From TMED109 sp002171375 (GTDB taxonomy: Bacteria > Pseudomonadota > Alphaproteobacteria > TMED109), in NCBI GenBank assembly GCA_965657505.1, contig CBFHON010000006.1, forward strand, positions 75,617 through 139,616: a DNA stretch of 64,000 nt, written 5' to 3'. This document shows, piece after piece, positions 33,190 through 42,906 of the stretch. Both the position numbers and the translations under genes were made by a program. How positions within the stretch are numbered: the first letter of the stretch is position 1; each line of letters opens with the position of its first letter. The notes under the pieces are model-generated. The model saw only the letters and a program-made list of their open reading frames with translations. It had not been told where the DNA came from and made no database searches.

Positions 33190-34074
33190 ATGAAACTAAA
33201 TTTATATTCAAATAATACTCGTTTTGCTCCTAGTCCTACTGGTCATATGCATTTAGGCCATGTTTTTTCAGCTTTATTTGCATATGAAGCCGCAAAAAAG
33301 TTAGGAGGAAAATTTATTTTGCGTATAGAAGATATTGATTCTCAAAGGTCAAACCAGTTATTCGAAGAATCAATATATGAAGATTTAGACTGGCTAGAAA
33401 TTAAGTACGTCAATGAAATCAGACACCAATCTGATCATATGGAAGATTATAAAGCAGCTATAAATGAACTTTTTAAAATGGGTATGATTTATCAATGTTT
33501 TTGTTCTCGTTCTGAAATTAAAGCTGAAATTATGAGAGCAGGTAATGCTCCTCACGAGGAAGATTATTCTATATACCCTGGTACTTGTAGAAGACTTTCA
33601 GTAGAAGAAAGAAAAACTAAGATCGATCAAAATTTGAGTTATGCATGGAGATTAAATATAAGGGCAGCCTCAAAAAAACTTGGGAATTTAATATGGAATG
33701 ATATTAGATTAGGGCAGCATACAGTTCCAGTAGGAATAATAGGTGATGTAGTATTAGCAAGAAAAGATATCCCTACTTCTTATCATTTATCTGCGACATT
33801 AGATGACCATATTCAAAAAATAGGTTTAGTAACAAGAGGAGAAGATTTAGTCACTGCTACTCATATACATAAAATATTACAGATGCTTCTAGGGCTTAAA
33901 TCTCCAACATACTTACACCACCCTTTAATTATGGATACTAAAGGAGTTAGGTTATCTAAAAGGACAAGAGCACAAACAGTTAAATCTTTAAAAGCTTCTG
34001 GTTTAAAAAGAGAAGATGTCATTGATTTATTAGGAAAAAAAAATATATTATCTTTACTAAGCTTGATTAATTAA
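33190..34074 (+). CDS. gluQ: Glutamyl-Q tRNA(Asp) synthetase
   Basis: This 294-residue paralogue of the glutamyl-tRNA synthetase catalytic domain lacks the anticodon-binding part. It glutamylates queuosine at the wobble base of tRNA-Asp. Features are TRFAPSPTGHMHLGH (HIGH motif), LRIEDIDSQR, the zinc site formed by CFCSRSEI with YPGTCR, HPLIMDTKGVRLSKR (KMSKS equivalent) and the short overall length. The HIG1-domain gene starts 21 nt later. Confidence 0.93.
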   Translation: MKLNLYSNNTRFAPSPTGHMHLGHVFSALFAYEAAKKLGGKFILRIEDIDSQRSNQLFEESIYEDLDWLEIKYVNEIRHQSDHMEDYKAAINELFKMGMIYQCFCSRSEIKAEIMRAGNAPHEEDYSIYPGTCRRLSVEERKTKIDQNLSYAWRLNIRAASKKLGNLIWNDIRLGQHTVPVGIIGDVVLARKDIPTSYHLSATLDDHIQKIGLVTRGEDLVTATHIHKILQMLLGLKSPTYLHHPLIMDTKGVRLSKRTRAQTVKSLKASGLKREDVIDLLGKKNILSLLSLIN

Positions 34075-34095
34075 ATTAATTGTAGGAATGATTTT

Positions 34096-34305
34096 TTGAT
34101 AGATGTTTTAAATATAATACTGCCTTATTTAATTTTAGTAGTCTTATTTGCAGTGTTAATAGTTTTATTTATTGGCATAATTTCCATGTTAAAAGGTGGA
34201 GAATTTAATAAACGCTGGAGTAATAAATTAATGCGGGCTAGAGTTTTTTTACAAGCATTAGCAATTATTCTTATTTTAATAACAGCGTATTTATTTTCTG
34301 TTTAA
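34096..34305 (+). CDS. HIG1 domain (hypoxia-induced protein family) twin-transmembrane protein
   Basis: This 69-residue protein has two membrane helices (about 7-30 and 49-67) joined by the HIG1 core loop MLKGGEFNKRWSNKLMRARV. Eukaryotic HIG1 proteins (Rcf1/HIGD) bind and tune cytochrome c oxidase, and alphaproteobacterial homologues are presumed to act on the respiratory chain. The start is TTG at 34096 with an AGGA site upstream. It probably shares a transcript with gluQ. Confidence 0.9.
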   Translation: MIDVLNIILPYLILVVLFAVLIVLFIGIISMLKGGEFNKRWSNKLMRARVFLQALAIILILITAYLFSV

Positions 34306-34373
34306 TTTTTAGTTTTAATTAAGTTTTATTTTATATATAAATCATTATAATAATTGTTATTTAAAGGAAAAAT

Positions 34374-35126
34374 ATGATGAAAATTTTGGTGCCTGTAAAA
34401 AGAGTAATAGATTATAATGTAAAAATCAGAGTAAATTCAGATAGTTCAGCTGTAGAAACAAATAACGTAAAAATGTCTATGAATCCATTTGATGAAATTG
34501 CAGTAGAAGAAGCGGTAAGATTAAAAGAAGCAGGTTTGGCTGAAGAGATTATAATTGTTTCTATAGGTGATAAAGGTTCTCAAGAAACTATTAGGACTGC
34601 ATTTGCTATGGGAGGAGATAGAGGTGTTCATATAGTTAATGATTTAAATACAGAACCTCTTGTAGTGGCAAAAATTTTAAAAAATTTAATAGAAAAAGAA
34701 GCTATTGATATTGTGATTATGGGTAAACAGGCGATAGATGATGACTCAAATCAAACAGGTCAAATGCTAGCGGCTCTTCTAGATTGGCCACAAGCTACTT
34801 TTGCATCGAAATTAGAATTAAATGATAATCAAATAAAAGTAATTAGAGAAATTGATGGGGGCTTAGAAACCTTGAATGTAAAATTACCTTGTATTATAAC
34901 TACTGATCTTAGGTTGAATGAACCAAGGTATGCGTCTTTGCCAAATATTATGAAAGCAAAAAAGAAGGAAATTATTGAAACACCTATAGAGGAAACTGGA
35001 GTAGATTTTTCTTCACGTTTAGAAGTTTTAAAAGTTGAAGAACCAGAGGTCAGATCTGGCGGTAGGAAGGTTGAAGACGTTAATGAATTAATAAGTGTTC
35101 TTAAAAATGAAGTAGGAGTTATATGA
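34374..35126 (+). CDS. etfB: Electron transfer flavoprotein subunit beta
   Basis: This is a 250-residue EtfB. It starts MKILVPVKRVIDYNVKIRV and contains NPFDEIAVEEAVRLKE, the AMP-site segment VIMGKQAIDDDSNQTGQMLA and LPCIITTDLRLNEPRYASLP. With EtfA it carries electrons from acyl-CoA and other dehydrogenases to ETF-ubiquinone oxidoreductase. An AAAGGA ribosome site precedes two adjacent ATGs. Its stop overlaps the etfA start in ATGA, implying coupled translation. Confidence 0.97.
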   Translation: MMKILVPVKRVIDYNVKIRVNSDSSAVETNNVKMSMNPFDEIAVEEAVRLKEAGLAEEIIIVSIGDKGSQETIRTAFAMGGDRGVHIVNDLNTEPLVVAKILKNLIEKEAIDIVIMGKQAIDDDSNQTGQMLAALLDWPQATFASKLELNDNQIKVIREIDGGLETLNVKLPCIITTDLRLNEPRYASLPNIMKAKKKEIIETPIEETGVDFSSRLEVLKVEEPEVRSGGRKVEDVNELISVLKNEVGVI

Positions 35127-36049
35127 TGTCTATTTTAGTTATTGCTGAGTCAAATGGAATAGAAGTTGATAGAGGAACTTTGTCAGCTATAACAGCTGCG
35201 CAGAAAATAGGAGATAAAATAAACTTATTAATACTGGAAGACAGTGAGCAGGTAATTAATAAAGCAAAAAAAATAAAAGGTGTTACAAATATAATAACAA
35301 CTAGTGGAGATTTACAAGGAGGCTTAGCTGAAAATTTAGCTCCTTTAATATCAAAATGTGCTAAAGATGTGACGCATGTTTTAAGTTCTGCTGGAACTTT
35401 TGGCAAAAATATTATGCCAAGAGTTTCTGCTTTAAATGATTCTCAGCAAATTTCTGATATATGTGAAATTATAGACGCTGATACTTTTGTTCGACCAATT
35501 TATGCTGGCAATGCTTTAGCAACTGTAAAATCTTTAGATAAAATAAAATTTATAACTGTAAGATCAACAGCTTTTCAGGCTGCTAATGATCAAGAAGGAG
35601 ATGCAGAAGTAATTGAAGGCCCAGTTGCGGAGACAAATGGAAAAAGTTCTTTTGTAAAGAGGGATTTATCTGAATCAGATCGCCCTGAATTAACTGCTGC
35701 TAAGATAGTTGTATCAGGAGGTAGAGGTATTGGTAGTGCAGATAATTTTTCTATACTAGATCCTTTGGCAGACAAATTAGGAGCAGCTGTAGGAGCAAGT
35801 AGAGCTGCTGTAGATGCAGGGTATGTACCTAATGACTATCAGGTAGGTCAAACTGGTAAAGTTGTTGCACCAGAATTATATATTGCTATTGGAATATCTG
35901 GAGCTATTCAACATTTGGCAGGGATGAAAGATTCTAAAACTATAGTAGCAATCAATAAAGATGAAGATGCTCCTATATTTCAGATAGCTGACTATGGTCT
36001 TGTTGGAGACTTATTTGAAATTATACCTGAATTGTCAGATAAAATATAA
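35123..36049 (+). CDS. etfA: Electron transfer flavoprotein subunit alpha
   Basis: This is a 308-residue EtfA with the N-terminal ETF domain and a C-terminal FAD domain. FAD-binding landmarks are VVSGGRGIGSADNF, LGAAVGASRAAVDAGYVPND, GQTGKVVAPELYIAIGISGA and IVAINKDEDAPIFQIADYGLVGD. It forms the heterodimer with EtfB and is the redox partner for the beta-oxidation branch encoded elsewhere in the window. It is coupled to etfB by a 4-nt overlap. Confidence 0.97.
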   Translation: MMSILVIAESNGIEVDRGTLSAITAAQKIGDKINLLILEDSEQVINKAKKIKGVTNIITTSGDLQGGLAENLAPLISKCAKDVTHVLSSAGTFGKNIMPRVSALNDSQQISDICEIIDADTFVRPIYAGNALATVKSLDKIKFITVRSTAFQAANDQEGDAEVIEGPVAETNGKSSFVKRDLSESDRPELTAAKIVVSGGRGIGSADNFSILDPLADKLGAAVGASRAAVDAGYVPNDYQVGQTGKVVAPELYIAIGISGAIQHLAGMKDSKTIVAINKDEDAPIFQIADYGLVGDLFEIIPELSDKI

Positions 36050-36069
36050 TAAGAGATTAGGAATAATAA

Positions 36070-36663
36070 TTGCGAATAATTTGTTTGGATTTAGAAGGAG
36101 TATTGGTTCCAGAAATATGGATTTCTCTAGCAGAGAGAACTAATATTAATGATCTTTTATTAACTACTCGAGATATAGAAGATTATTCTGAATTAATGGA
36201 TCATAGATTAAAGGTTTTTAAGAGAGAAGGATTAAAGATTTCAGATATTCATGATGCAGTAAATAATTTACAGCCCTTTAAAGGAGCAAAAGATTTTATA
36301 GATGGTTTATCAAAAGATTTTCAAGTAATTATTTTATCTGATACTTTTTATGAAATTGCTTCGCCTTTATTCGACAAATTAGGTAATCCTAATATTTTTT
36401 GTCATCATTTAGATATATCAGATAGTGGAGATATTATAGGTTATAAACTAAGAATAGATGATCAAAAGACAAAAGCAGTTAAAGCTTTTCATAAATTAGG
36501 GTTTAAAGTTTATGCGGCAGGAGATTCTTATAATGATTTAGGTATGCTAAAAGCTGCAGATAAAGGAATTTTATATTGTGCTCCTGAAGTTTTAAAAACT
36601 CAATATAGTAATTTTGAAAATGCTAATGATTATGAAGCTTTAAAAGCTTTATTAGTGGATTAA
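36070..36663 (+). CDS. thrH: Phosphoserine phosphatase/homoserine phosphotransferase ThrH
   Basis: This 197-residue HAD-superfamily enzyme has the ThrH-type motif I CLDLEGVLVPEIW (nucleophile Asp7, with Glu9 in place of the second Asp), motif II ILSDTFYE and motif IV AAGDSYNDLGML. LEGVLVPEIWISLAERT at the N-terminus is diagnostic of ThrH over ordinary SerB. ThrH dephosphorylates phosphoserine and can transfer phosphate to homoserine. The start is TTG at 36070 after an AGGA site. It shares its TTAA stop with the convergent TlpA gene. Confidence 0.92.
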   Translation: MRIICLDLEGVLVPEIWISLAERTNINDLLLTTRDIEDYSELMDHRLKVFKREGLKISDIHDAVNNLQPFKGAKDFIDGLSKDFQVIILSDTFYEIASPLFDKLGNPNIFCHHLDISDSGDIIGYKLRIDDQKTKAVKAFHKLGFKVYAAGDSYNDLGMLKAADKGILYCAPEVLKTQYSNFENANDYEALKALLVD

Positions 36664-37223
36664 TTATTTTTAGCTCCTTCCTTAAGCCATGCTATTAAAT
36701 TTTTATCAGTCCAATCAATCACCCCTTCTATTCTCCATAGAACTTTTCCCATGTTATCTAGTATTAAAGTTGTAGGTATTCCCCTTAGCATAAAATTTTT
36801 ATTGGATTGCATATCAAAATCTACAAGCACATTTGTTTTATTGATGTCTATTTTTTTTATGAAGTTCTTTACTCTATCATAATCTTTAGAGTTATCTTGG
36901 TTTATAAATAAAATTATTGAATTATTATCTAATTTTTCTGAAAGCTCCTTTAAAATTGGCATTTCTTTTACACAAGGAGCACACCATAAAGCCCAAAAGT
37001 TAATTATAGTAATATTATTTTTTAAAGTTTCATTTAAGTTTAAAGTTTTATTATTTAGATTACTAAAACTAATATCAGGTATGTACTGAAGTTGGGTTTC
37101 TTTTTTAATTTTTTTAATAGAAGCCGGAAAAGTATCGGCAAAACAGGAAATATTATAGAACATAAGTGAAATTATGCTAAAATAACTAAAAAAATTAAAA
37201 ATGTTTTTGATTGAAATTATCAT
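36660..37223 (-). CDS. TlpA/ResA-like periplasmic thioredoxin
   Basis: This 187-residue thioredoxin-fold protein is exported by an N-terminal hydrophobic signal or anchor (about 8-28). The redox site is WALWCAPCVKEMPIL (Cys81, Cys84). The cis-proline loop is RGIPTTLILD. The pattern fits a periplasmic disulfide reductase for cytochrome c or copper-site maturation. It is divergent from argH, an arrangement common in alphaproteobacteria. Confidence 0.9.
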   Translation of the reverse strand: MIISIKNIFNFFSYFSIISLMFYNISCFADTFPASIKKIKKETQLQYIPDISFSNLNNKTLNLNETLKNNITIINFWALWCAPCVKEMPILKELSEKLDNNSIILFINQDNSKDYDRVKNFIKKIDINKTNVLVDFDMQSNKNFMLRGIPTTLILDNMGKVLWRIEGVIDWTDKNLIAWLKEGAKNN

Positions 37224-37276
37224 ATACTTTTCTCTTTATTGTTGTATAGGTAATATAGTTATTATTGGTGAATTAA

Positions 37277-38689
37277 ATGAATAAATCAAAGTCTAAAAAA
37301 AATAAACAAACTTCTTCAGTATGGGGAGGAAGATTTAAAAATGATTCTTCTCAAATTATGAAAACTATCAATGCTTCCATATGGTTTGATAAGAGGCTTG
37401 CATTTCATGATATTATGCTGAGTAAGGAGCATTCTAATATGCTTTATAAGAAAAAAATTATTTCCTATAAAGAAAATAATAAGATTCAAAAAGGCTTAAA
37501 TCAGATAAAAAAAGAAATAAAAGAAGAAAAATTTCATTTTTCTGACGAACTCGAAGATATTCACATGCATATAGAAGCAAGATTAATAAAATTAATTGGT
37601 GATGCAGGAAAAAAATTACATACTGCTAGATCTAGGAATGATCAAGTTGCAACATCTTTTAAAATGTGGGTAAGGGATGAGCTAGATACTGTATTAATTT
37701 TGATAAAAAATTTACAACATTCGCTTATTATTCAAGCTGAACTTCATGTAGATACTATTTTGCCAGGCTTTACTCACCTTCAACCAGCCCAGCCAATTAG
37801 TCTTGCTCATCATTTATTAGCCTATGTTGAAATGTTAGGAAGAGATAAAACCAGAATTGAAGATGCAAAGAAGAGATTAAATAAATGTCCATTAGGAGCT
37901 GCAGCTTTAGCAGGTACATCTTTTCCTATCGATAGATTTTATACGGCTAAAGCACTAGATTTTGATAGTCCTATGGAAAATTCTATTGATGCTGTCAGTG
38001 ATAGAGACTTTGTTTTAGAAGTTTTATCTAACGCATCTATTATTATGGTTCATTTATCCAGATTAGCGGAAGAAATAGTTATATGGTCTTCTCCAGGGTT
38101 TAATTTTATTACTTTACCAGATTCTTTTTCAACGGGATCATCTATTATGCCTCAAAAAAGAAATCCTGATGCAGCAGAGTTAATTAGAGGAAAAACAGGA
38201 AGAGTTTCAAGTGCTTTTTATAATGTGTCGACAATGCTTAAAGGATTACCATTAGCATATTCTAAAGATATGCAAGAGGATAAAGAACCATTCTTTGATG
38301 CGATTGATAATTTAAAAATATGTTTATCTGTAGCAGAAGGATTGATTAAGGAAATGATATTTAATGTTTCTTCAATGAAGAAAATGTCAGAACTTGGATA
38401 TATAATAGCAACAGATATAGCTGATTTTCTTGTAAAAGAATGTAATATTCCTTTTAGAGATGCCCATTCTATTACTGGTAAAATAGTTAAATATGCAGAA
38501 AAAAATAATTTGGCGTTAGACAAGATCACATTAGATGAATATAAAAAAATTGATAAAAGAATTACAGATAATATTTTAACAGTTCTTACATTAAAAAATT
38601 CATTGGAAAGTAGAAATAGTTATGGAGCAACAGCTCCTGTAATGGTTAAAAAAGCAATAAAAAAGGCTAAAAGCAGATGGTTAAAATAA
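37277..38689 (+). CDS. argH: Argininosuccinate lyase
   Basis: This 470-residue enzyme catalyses the last step of arginine synthesis, splitting argininosuccinate into arginine and fumarate. Landmarks are WGGRFKNDSSQIM at the N-terminus, the substrate segments DIHMHIEARL and HTARSRNDQVATSFKMWVRD, GFTHLQPAQPISLAHH and the signature loop STGSSIMPQKRNPDAAE. Length is standard. The next gene, lptM, starts on the last base of the argH stop codon. Confidence 0.97.
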   Translation: MNKSKSKKNKQTSSVWGGRFKNDSSQIMKTINASIWFDKRLAFHDIMLSKEHSNMLYKKKIISYKENNKIQKGLNQIKKEIKEEKFHFSDELEDIHMHIEARLIKLIGDAGKKLHTARSRNDQVATSFKMWVRDELDTVLILIKNLQHSLIIQAELHVDTILPGFTHLQPAQPISLAHHLLAYVEMLGRDKTRIEDAKKRLNKCPLGAAALAGTSFPIDRFYTAKALDFDSPMENSIDAVSDRDFVLEVLSNASIIMVHLSRLAEEIVIWSSPGFNFITLPDSFSTGSSIMPQKRNPDAAELIRGKTGRVSSAFYNVSTMLKGLPLAYSKDMQEDKEPFFDAIDNLKICLSVAEGLIKEMIFNVSSMKKMSELGYIIATDIADFLVKECNIPFRDAHSITGKIVKYAEKNNLALDKITLDEYKKIDKRITDNILTVLTLKNSLESRNSYGATAPVMVKKAIKKAKSRWLK

Positions 38690-38832
38690 TGATTGAAAAA
38701 TATTGTAAACTTAATTTTGTTTTTTGTGTTTTATTGTTTATTACTTTGAGTGCGTGTGGAAAAAGAGGAGCTTTGGAGAGACCTCCACCTGATGATAACT
38801 TAGAGCCGGCAGAAGTAGAACTAAATAATTAG
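38689..38832 (+). CDS. lptM: LptM-like small lipoprotein
   Basis: This is a 47-residue lipoprotein with a hydrophobic signal (FVFCVLLFITL), a lipobox LSAC and the family tail GKRGALERPPPDD. LptM (YifL) homologues assist maturation of the LptD lipopolysaccharide translocon. They typically sit between argH and lysA in alphaproteobacteria, exactly as here. It overlaps the argH stop by one base (TAATG) and ends 12 nt before lysA. Confidence 0.88.
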   Translation: MIEKYCKLNFVFCVLLFITLSACGKRGALERPPPDDNLEPAEVELNN

Positions 38833-38844
38833 TAGGGTATAGAT

Positions 38845-40116
38845 ATGAGTAATTTTACTTACAGGAATGAAATTTTGCATATAGATAATGTTTCCGCATT
38901 AGATATTGAAAAACAATGTAAAACCCCAGTTTATATTTATTCTAAATCTCGCTTAATAAATAATTTTCAGAAATTAGAAGGTGCGTTAACATCTAAACTT
39001 GGAAAAAATTACCCTAAATTAATCGCATACTCTGTTAAAGCAAATTCAAATATAGCTGTAATAAATGTATTAAATAAACTTAATTCTGGAGCTGATGTCG
39101 TTTCTTCTGGAGAATTAAAAAGGGCTATCAAAGCTGGAATTCAACCTGAAAGAATTGTGTTTTCAGGTGTTGGAAAAACAGCAGATGAATTATTTTTAGC
39201 ACTTCAATCTAACGTTTTACAGTTTAATTTAGAATCAATAGAAGAATTAAAAAAACTCTCTGAAATTGCAGTTGAAAATAACATGATAGCTCCAATAGCA
39301 TTTAGAATAAATCCTGATATTGATGCTGGTGGACATGAAAAAATAGCTACAGGAGGAAGTAATACAAAGTTTGGTATACCTTTTAGTCAAGCACTAGAAT
39401 CTTATAATTATGCAAAAACGTTATCAGGGATTAGAATAGTTGGAATTGATATACATATAGGCTCTCAAATTACAGAACTAGATCCATTTGAGTTAGCATT
39501 TAATAAAGTAGTCTTACTTTATAACACATTAATAACTGCAGGGCATAATATTGAAAATATAGATCTAGGTGGCGGAATAGGTGTTTCTTATGACAAAACT
39601 GTTTCGTCTTTTTCTCCTGATGAATATGCAGACTTAGTAAAGAAAAAATTCAGTTCAATTAACTGTAAATTAATATTTGAACCAGGAAGGTATATTGCTG
39701 CAGATGCAGGAATACTTTTAACCAAAGTTATAAGGAATAAAGAAAGTTACGATAATCGCTTTATAGTTGTAGATGCTGCAATGAATGATATATTGAGGCC
39801 AGCTCTTTATGACGCTAAGCATGAAGTAATTTCAGTAAAAGAAATAAATAAGAATAAAGAATTTGTTGATTATCAAATAGTAGGACCTATATGTGAAACT
39901 GGCGATATTTTAAATAAGAAAGTGTATTTAAATAGTATTAAAGAAGGTGATTTGTTAGCTATAAAACATGCTGGTGCATATGGAGCAGTAATGTCATCTC
40001 AATATAATAGCAGAGATTTAATACCAGAAATAATGATAGCTAATAAAAATATTAATATAATTAGAAAAAGAATTACTATAGAAGATTTTTTATCTTATGA
40101 GAGTATTCCTGAATAA
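38845..40116 (+). CDS. lysA: Diaminopimelate decarboxylase
   Basis: This 423-residue fold-type III PLP enzyme makes lysine from meso-diaminopimelate. The PLP lysine is Lys65 in AYSVKANSN. HIGSQITELDPF, NIDLGGGIGVSYD, FEPGRYIAADAG and the diagnostic GPICETGDIL (active-site cysteine) are present. The end AYGAVMSSQYNSR is typical of LysA. It follows argH and lptM closely and probably shares their transcript. Confidence 0.97.
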   Translation: MSNFTYRNEILHIDNVSALDIEKQCKTPVYIYSKSRLINNFQKLEGALTSKLGKNYPKLIAYSVKANSNIAVINVLNKLNSGADVVSSGELKRAIKAGIQPERIVFSGVGKTADELFLALQSNVLQFNLESIEELKKLSEIAVENNMIAPIAFRINPDIDAGGHEKIATGGSNTKFGIPFSQALESYNYAKTLSGIRIVGIDIHIGSQITELDPFELAFNKVVLLYNTLITAGHNIENIDLGGGIGVSYDKTVSSFSPDEYADLVKKKFSSINCKLIFEPGRYIAADAGILLTKVIRNKESYDNRFIVVDAAMNDILRPALYDAKHEVISVKEINKNKEFVDYQIVGPICETGDILNKKVYLNSIKEGDLLAIKHAGAYGAVMSSQYNSRDLIPEIMIANKNINIIRKRITIEDFLSYESIPE

Positions 40117-40136
40117 AATTTTGTGAGTTTATTTCT

Positions 40137-42584
40137 ATGAAAAATATATATGAATTTAATAAACCTATTCCTTTTAGCTTAATAATTAAGTTAAATATTA
40201 CTCGTATCGTAATTATTTGGGAAGAGCTAGCTAAATATTTTTATAGATTATTATTAATTATTTTACTTTTTTCTATGTTTATTTTGACTGAAGTATTTTC
40301 ATCATTAAATTTTTGGCTTCACGGCACGATACTAATTATTTTTTTATTATTTTTTTCTGCTGCTTTGATAAAACTTATATTTAGATTAAAGTGGCCAGCA
40401 AAAATTGATTGTGCGAAAAGAATAGAAAAAGACAATAATGTAAAAAATACACCTTTTAGTTCTTTATTTGATAAACCAATTCAAAATAAAAACAGCATTT
40501 TATGGGCAGAACACCATAAAAGAATCTTAAAAATATCATTAACTTTATCCATTATGAAGTTAAAATTTTTAAACTATAAAAATGATCCATTATTTGTTCG
40601 TTTACCAATTATGATAGTTTTCTTATTTATTTTTTTGGCTTTTAATAGTGATATAGATAAAAAAGTTCAGGCAGCTTTGTCATTAGAAAGAAATACTATT
40701 GAATTTACAGCAGGAGAATTTACAGGTTGGATTAATCCCCCTGAATATACGAAGTTACAACCAGCTTTAATAGGAAAAAAAGCTGGATCTTTAATTGTCC
40801 CTAAGGGCAGCTCATTATCTGCCAGAGTATTTGGAGGAGAAGGTAAGGTAGAATTAGGTTTAAACGATAAAATAATAAATTTTATAAAGATTGATAATGA
40901 AAATTCTGCAATAGAAAGTATAATTGATAAAGATACGGATTTAATAGTTAAGCAAAATCAAAAAATTATTTTTAAAAGCCAGTTAAAAGTTATTAAAGAC
41001 GAACCTCCTGAAGTTGATTTTTTTGAAGACCCTAAATCTACAATTAAAGGAGTAATGGATATTGATTATATATTTTCTGATGATTATGACGTGACTAAAT
41101 TGTCAGCTAAAATAGTATTAATAAAGCCTATTGAGTCTCTAAATATGAAAGAAATTAATTTTAAACTTCCTTTTAATAAAAGTGATGATATGCAAACAAT
41201 AGGACAATATTACTATGATTTATCTGAACACATTTGGGCAGGTTTGCCTGCTAAAATTATACTTAGAGCAGAGGACTATATAGGTCAAATAGGCAAAAGT
41301 AGAGAAATAGAAATGCTACTTCCAGAAAAACCATTTAAAAATTTAATAGCTGTATCGATTATTAATCAAAGAAAAAACCTATCCTTGAACAAGGAAGATC
41401 CATTTGAAGTTGGAAAAGTATTAAGCGAAATTGCAACTAGTACATTTTTTGAGGATAAACTTTTTGTTGCAAAAGATTGGTTATTAGAATCCTCTAATAT
41501 TTTATTACAAAGTAAAGATAGCTCAATGCTAACTTACGAAAAGAAAAATTTTGTTATTGATTTACTATGGAAGACCGCTTTATTTGTTGAATCAGGGCAA
41601 TTATCGGTCGCAGAAAATGAATTACGAAGAGCTCAACAAGATTTAGAAGAAGCATTGTCTGAAGGAGGAGATGGTGCTGAAATTCAAGACATGATGAACA
41701 ACTTAGATAATGCTTTGGCAAAATATTTAGATGAATTAGAAAATCCAAGGGATATAGATGTTCCACAGGTATCAGAATCTGATGATCCAGGAGATAGAGG
41801 AGGAGAAAATGGTGCTCAATCTAACGAAAGAGAAAACTTAGAAGAAAAATTAGAAGATATTGCAGAGTTGACAGCATCTGGATCATTAGATGAGGCTCAA
41901 GAACAATTAGACCAGATGCAGGAAATGTCAGAAGGACTGGATAGAGATGCTTTAGGGGAGGCTTTAGGGGAGCAAGAAACAGATAGTGCTCCTATGGCAA
42001 TGCAGCAAATTTCTGAAATGATGCAAGAGCAAGAAGCTTTAATGGAAGATTCTTTTGAACAATCTTTAAACGCAGCACAAGCTGATCAAAAAACACCTGG
42101 CTCTGGTCCAGTAAATGCAGGGCAAAAACAAGAAAGTCTGAGGCAGCAATTAGAGGATGTTATGCATGAAATTAGTGAATCAGAGAACCCTATGCCTGAA
42201 GAGTTAGGAAGGGCTGAAAGATCTATGAGACAAGCAGAAAAAGAGTTACAAAGAGGAAGGCCAGATAGAGCCCAAGCAGCTCAAGGTAGGGCTATAGAAC
42301 AACTTAAGAAAGCAGCGGAAAAAATGGATAAAATGCATTCTGGCAATGGGCCAAGTCAAATGGCTGGAGATAGTAATGGAAATAGTGATCGTGACCAAAG
42401 AGATCCTCTAGGTAGAGTGCCTCCTGGACAAGGAAATTCTCCAGGCGGAGATGTAGGTATTACAATGGAATCAGATAATAATAAGGCTAAAAAAATAGTT
42501 AAAGAGTTATATAAAAAAGCTGAAAGTTCAACTAAAGGTTCTATCGAAAGAAAATACGTGGATAGTTTATTAGATTGGTATTAG
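40137..42584 (+). CDS. TIGR02302/DUF4175 family membrane protein
   Basis: This is an 815-residue protein with two to three N-terminal membrane helices (about 38-82 and 158-170), a beta-rich extracytoplasmic part (about 185-430) and a long helical, low-complexity C-terminal half. That half is rich in Glu, Gln, Met and Gly (about 490-790, with EQLDQMQEMSEG, MMQEQEALMEDSFEQ and GNGPSQMAGDSNGN). This is the alphaproteobacterial TIGR02302 architecture. Function is unknown. A cell-envelope role is inferred from topology. It occupies its conserved place after lysA and is convergent with the zinc-ribbon gene 4 nt away. Confidence 0.88.
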   Translation: MKNIYEFNKPIPFSLIIKLNITRIVIIWEELAKYFYRLLLIILLFSMFILTEVFSSLNFWLHGTILIIFLLFFSAALIKLIFRLKWPAKIDCAKRIEKDNNVKNTPFSSLFDKPIQNKNSILWAEHHKRILKISLTLSIMKLKFLNYKNDPLFVRLPIMIVFLFIFLAFNSDIDKKVQAALSLERNTIEFTAGEFTGWINPPEYTKLQPALIGKKAGSLIVPKGSSLSARVFGGEGKVELGLNDKIINFIKIDNENSAIESIIDKDTDLIVKQNQKIIFKSQLKVIKDEPPEVDFFEDPKSTIKGVMDIDYIFSDDYDVTKLSAKIVLIKPIESLNMKEINFKLPFNKSDDMQTIGQYYYDLSEHIWAGLPAKIILRAEDYIGQIGKSREIEMLLPEKPFKNLIAVSIINQRKNLSLNKEDPFEVGKVLSEIATSTFFEDKLFVAKDWLLESSNILLQSKDSSMLTYEKKNFVIDLLWKTALFVESGQLSVAENELRRAQQDLEEALSEGGDGAEIQDMMNNLDNALAKYLDELENPRDIDVPQVSESDDPGDRGGENGAQSNERENLEEKLEDIAELTASGSLDEAQEQLDQMQEMSEGLDRDALGEALGEQETDSAPMAMQQISEMMQEQEALMEDSFEQSLNAAQADQKTPGSGPVNAGQKQESLRQQLEDVMHEISESENPMPEELGRAERSMRQAEKELQRGRPDRAQAAQGRAIEQLKKAAEKMDKMHSGNGPSQMAGDSNGNSDRDQRDPLGRVPPGQGNSPGGDVGITMESDNNKAKKIVKELYKKAESSTKGSIERKYVDSLLDWY

Positions 42585-42588
42585 AAAA

Positions 42589-42906
42589 CTACCTATCAAA
42601 TTCTCTACCAAATAAATTACCTCCTTCTATTGGGATGCCTGTATTGATTAAAAAATTAAATAATTCTTTTGGAATAGGAATTATGTTTCCAAAAACAATT
42701 ATTAATCCTAGATATAGAATTGCAAAAGTAATAGTTAAAGTAATTATCCAAAATACCCAGAGACCCAAATTAGAAGATGTTTCAGATACGTTTTCTTGTT
42801 TCCACTTAGCATTACAGTAAGAGCACTGCACCATTCTTCCTTCAGGAGGAATAAGATTATCCAATACATTAAATTTGGTTTTACAGTTATTGCATATTAT
42901 AATCAC
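42589..42906 (-). CDS. Zinc-ribbon (MJ0042-type) membrane-anchored protein
   Basis: This 105-residue protein has an N-terminal zinc ribbon with paired cysteines CNNC (5, 8) and CSYC (28, 31), and one membrane helix at about 48-70. Function is unknown. The family is common in alphaproteobacteria on the strand opposite the cell-division genes ftsEX. The start is GTG at 42906 with an AAGGA site 8 nt upstream. An overlapping ATG at 42908 reads straight into a stop and is rejected. In relatives ftsE and ftsX would begin just beyond it, and here they are absent. Confidence 0.85.
   Translation of the reverse strand: MIIICNNCKTKFNVLDNLIPPEGRMVQCSYCNAKWKQENVSETSSNLGLWVFWIITLTITFAILYLGLIIVFGNIIPIPKELFNFLINTGIPIEGGNLFGREFDR

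Noticed and set aside
42575..42820. Plus-strand open frame continuing past the TIGR02302 gene
   Set aside because: It is antisense to the zinc-ribbon gene, whose paired cysteines and conserved position are clear.
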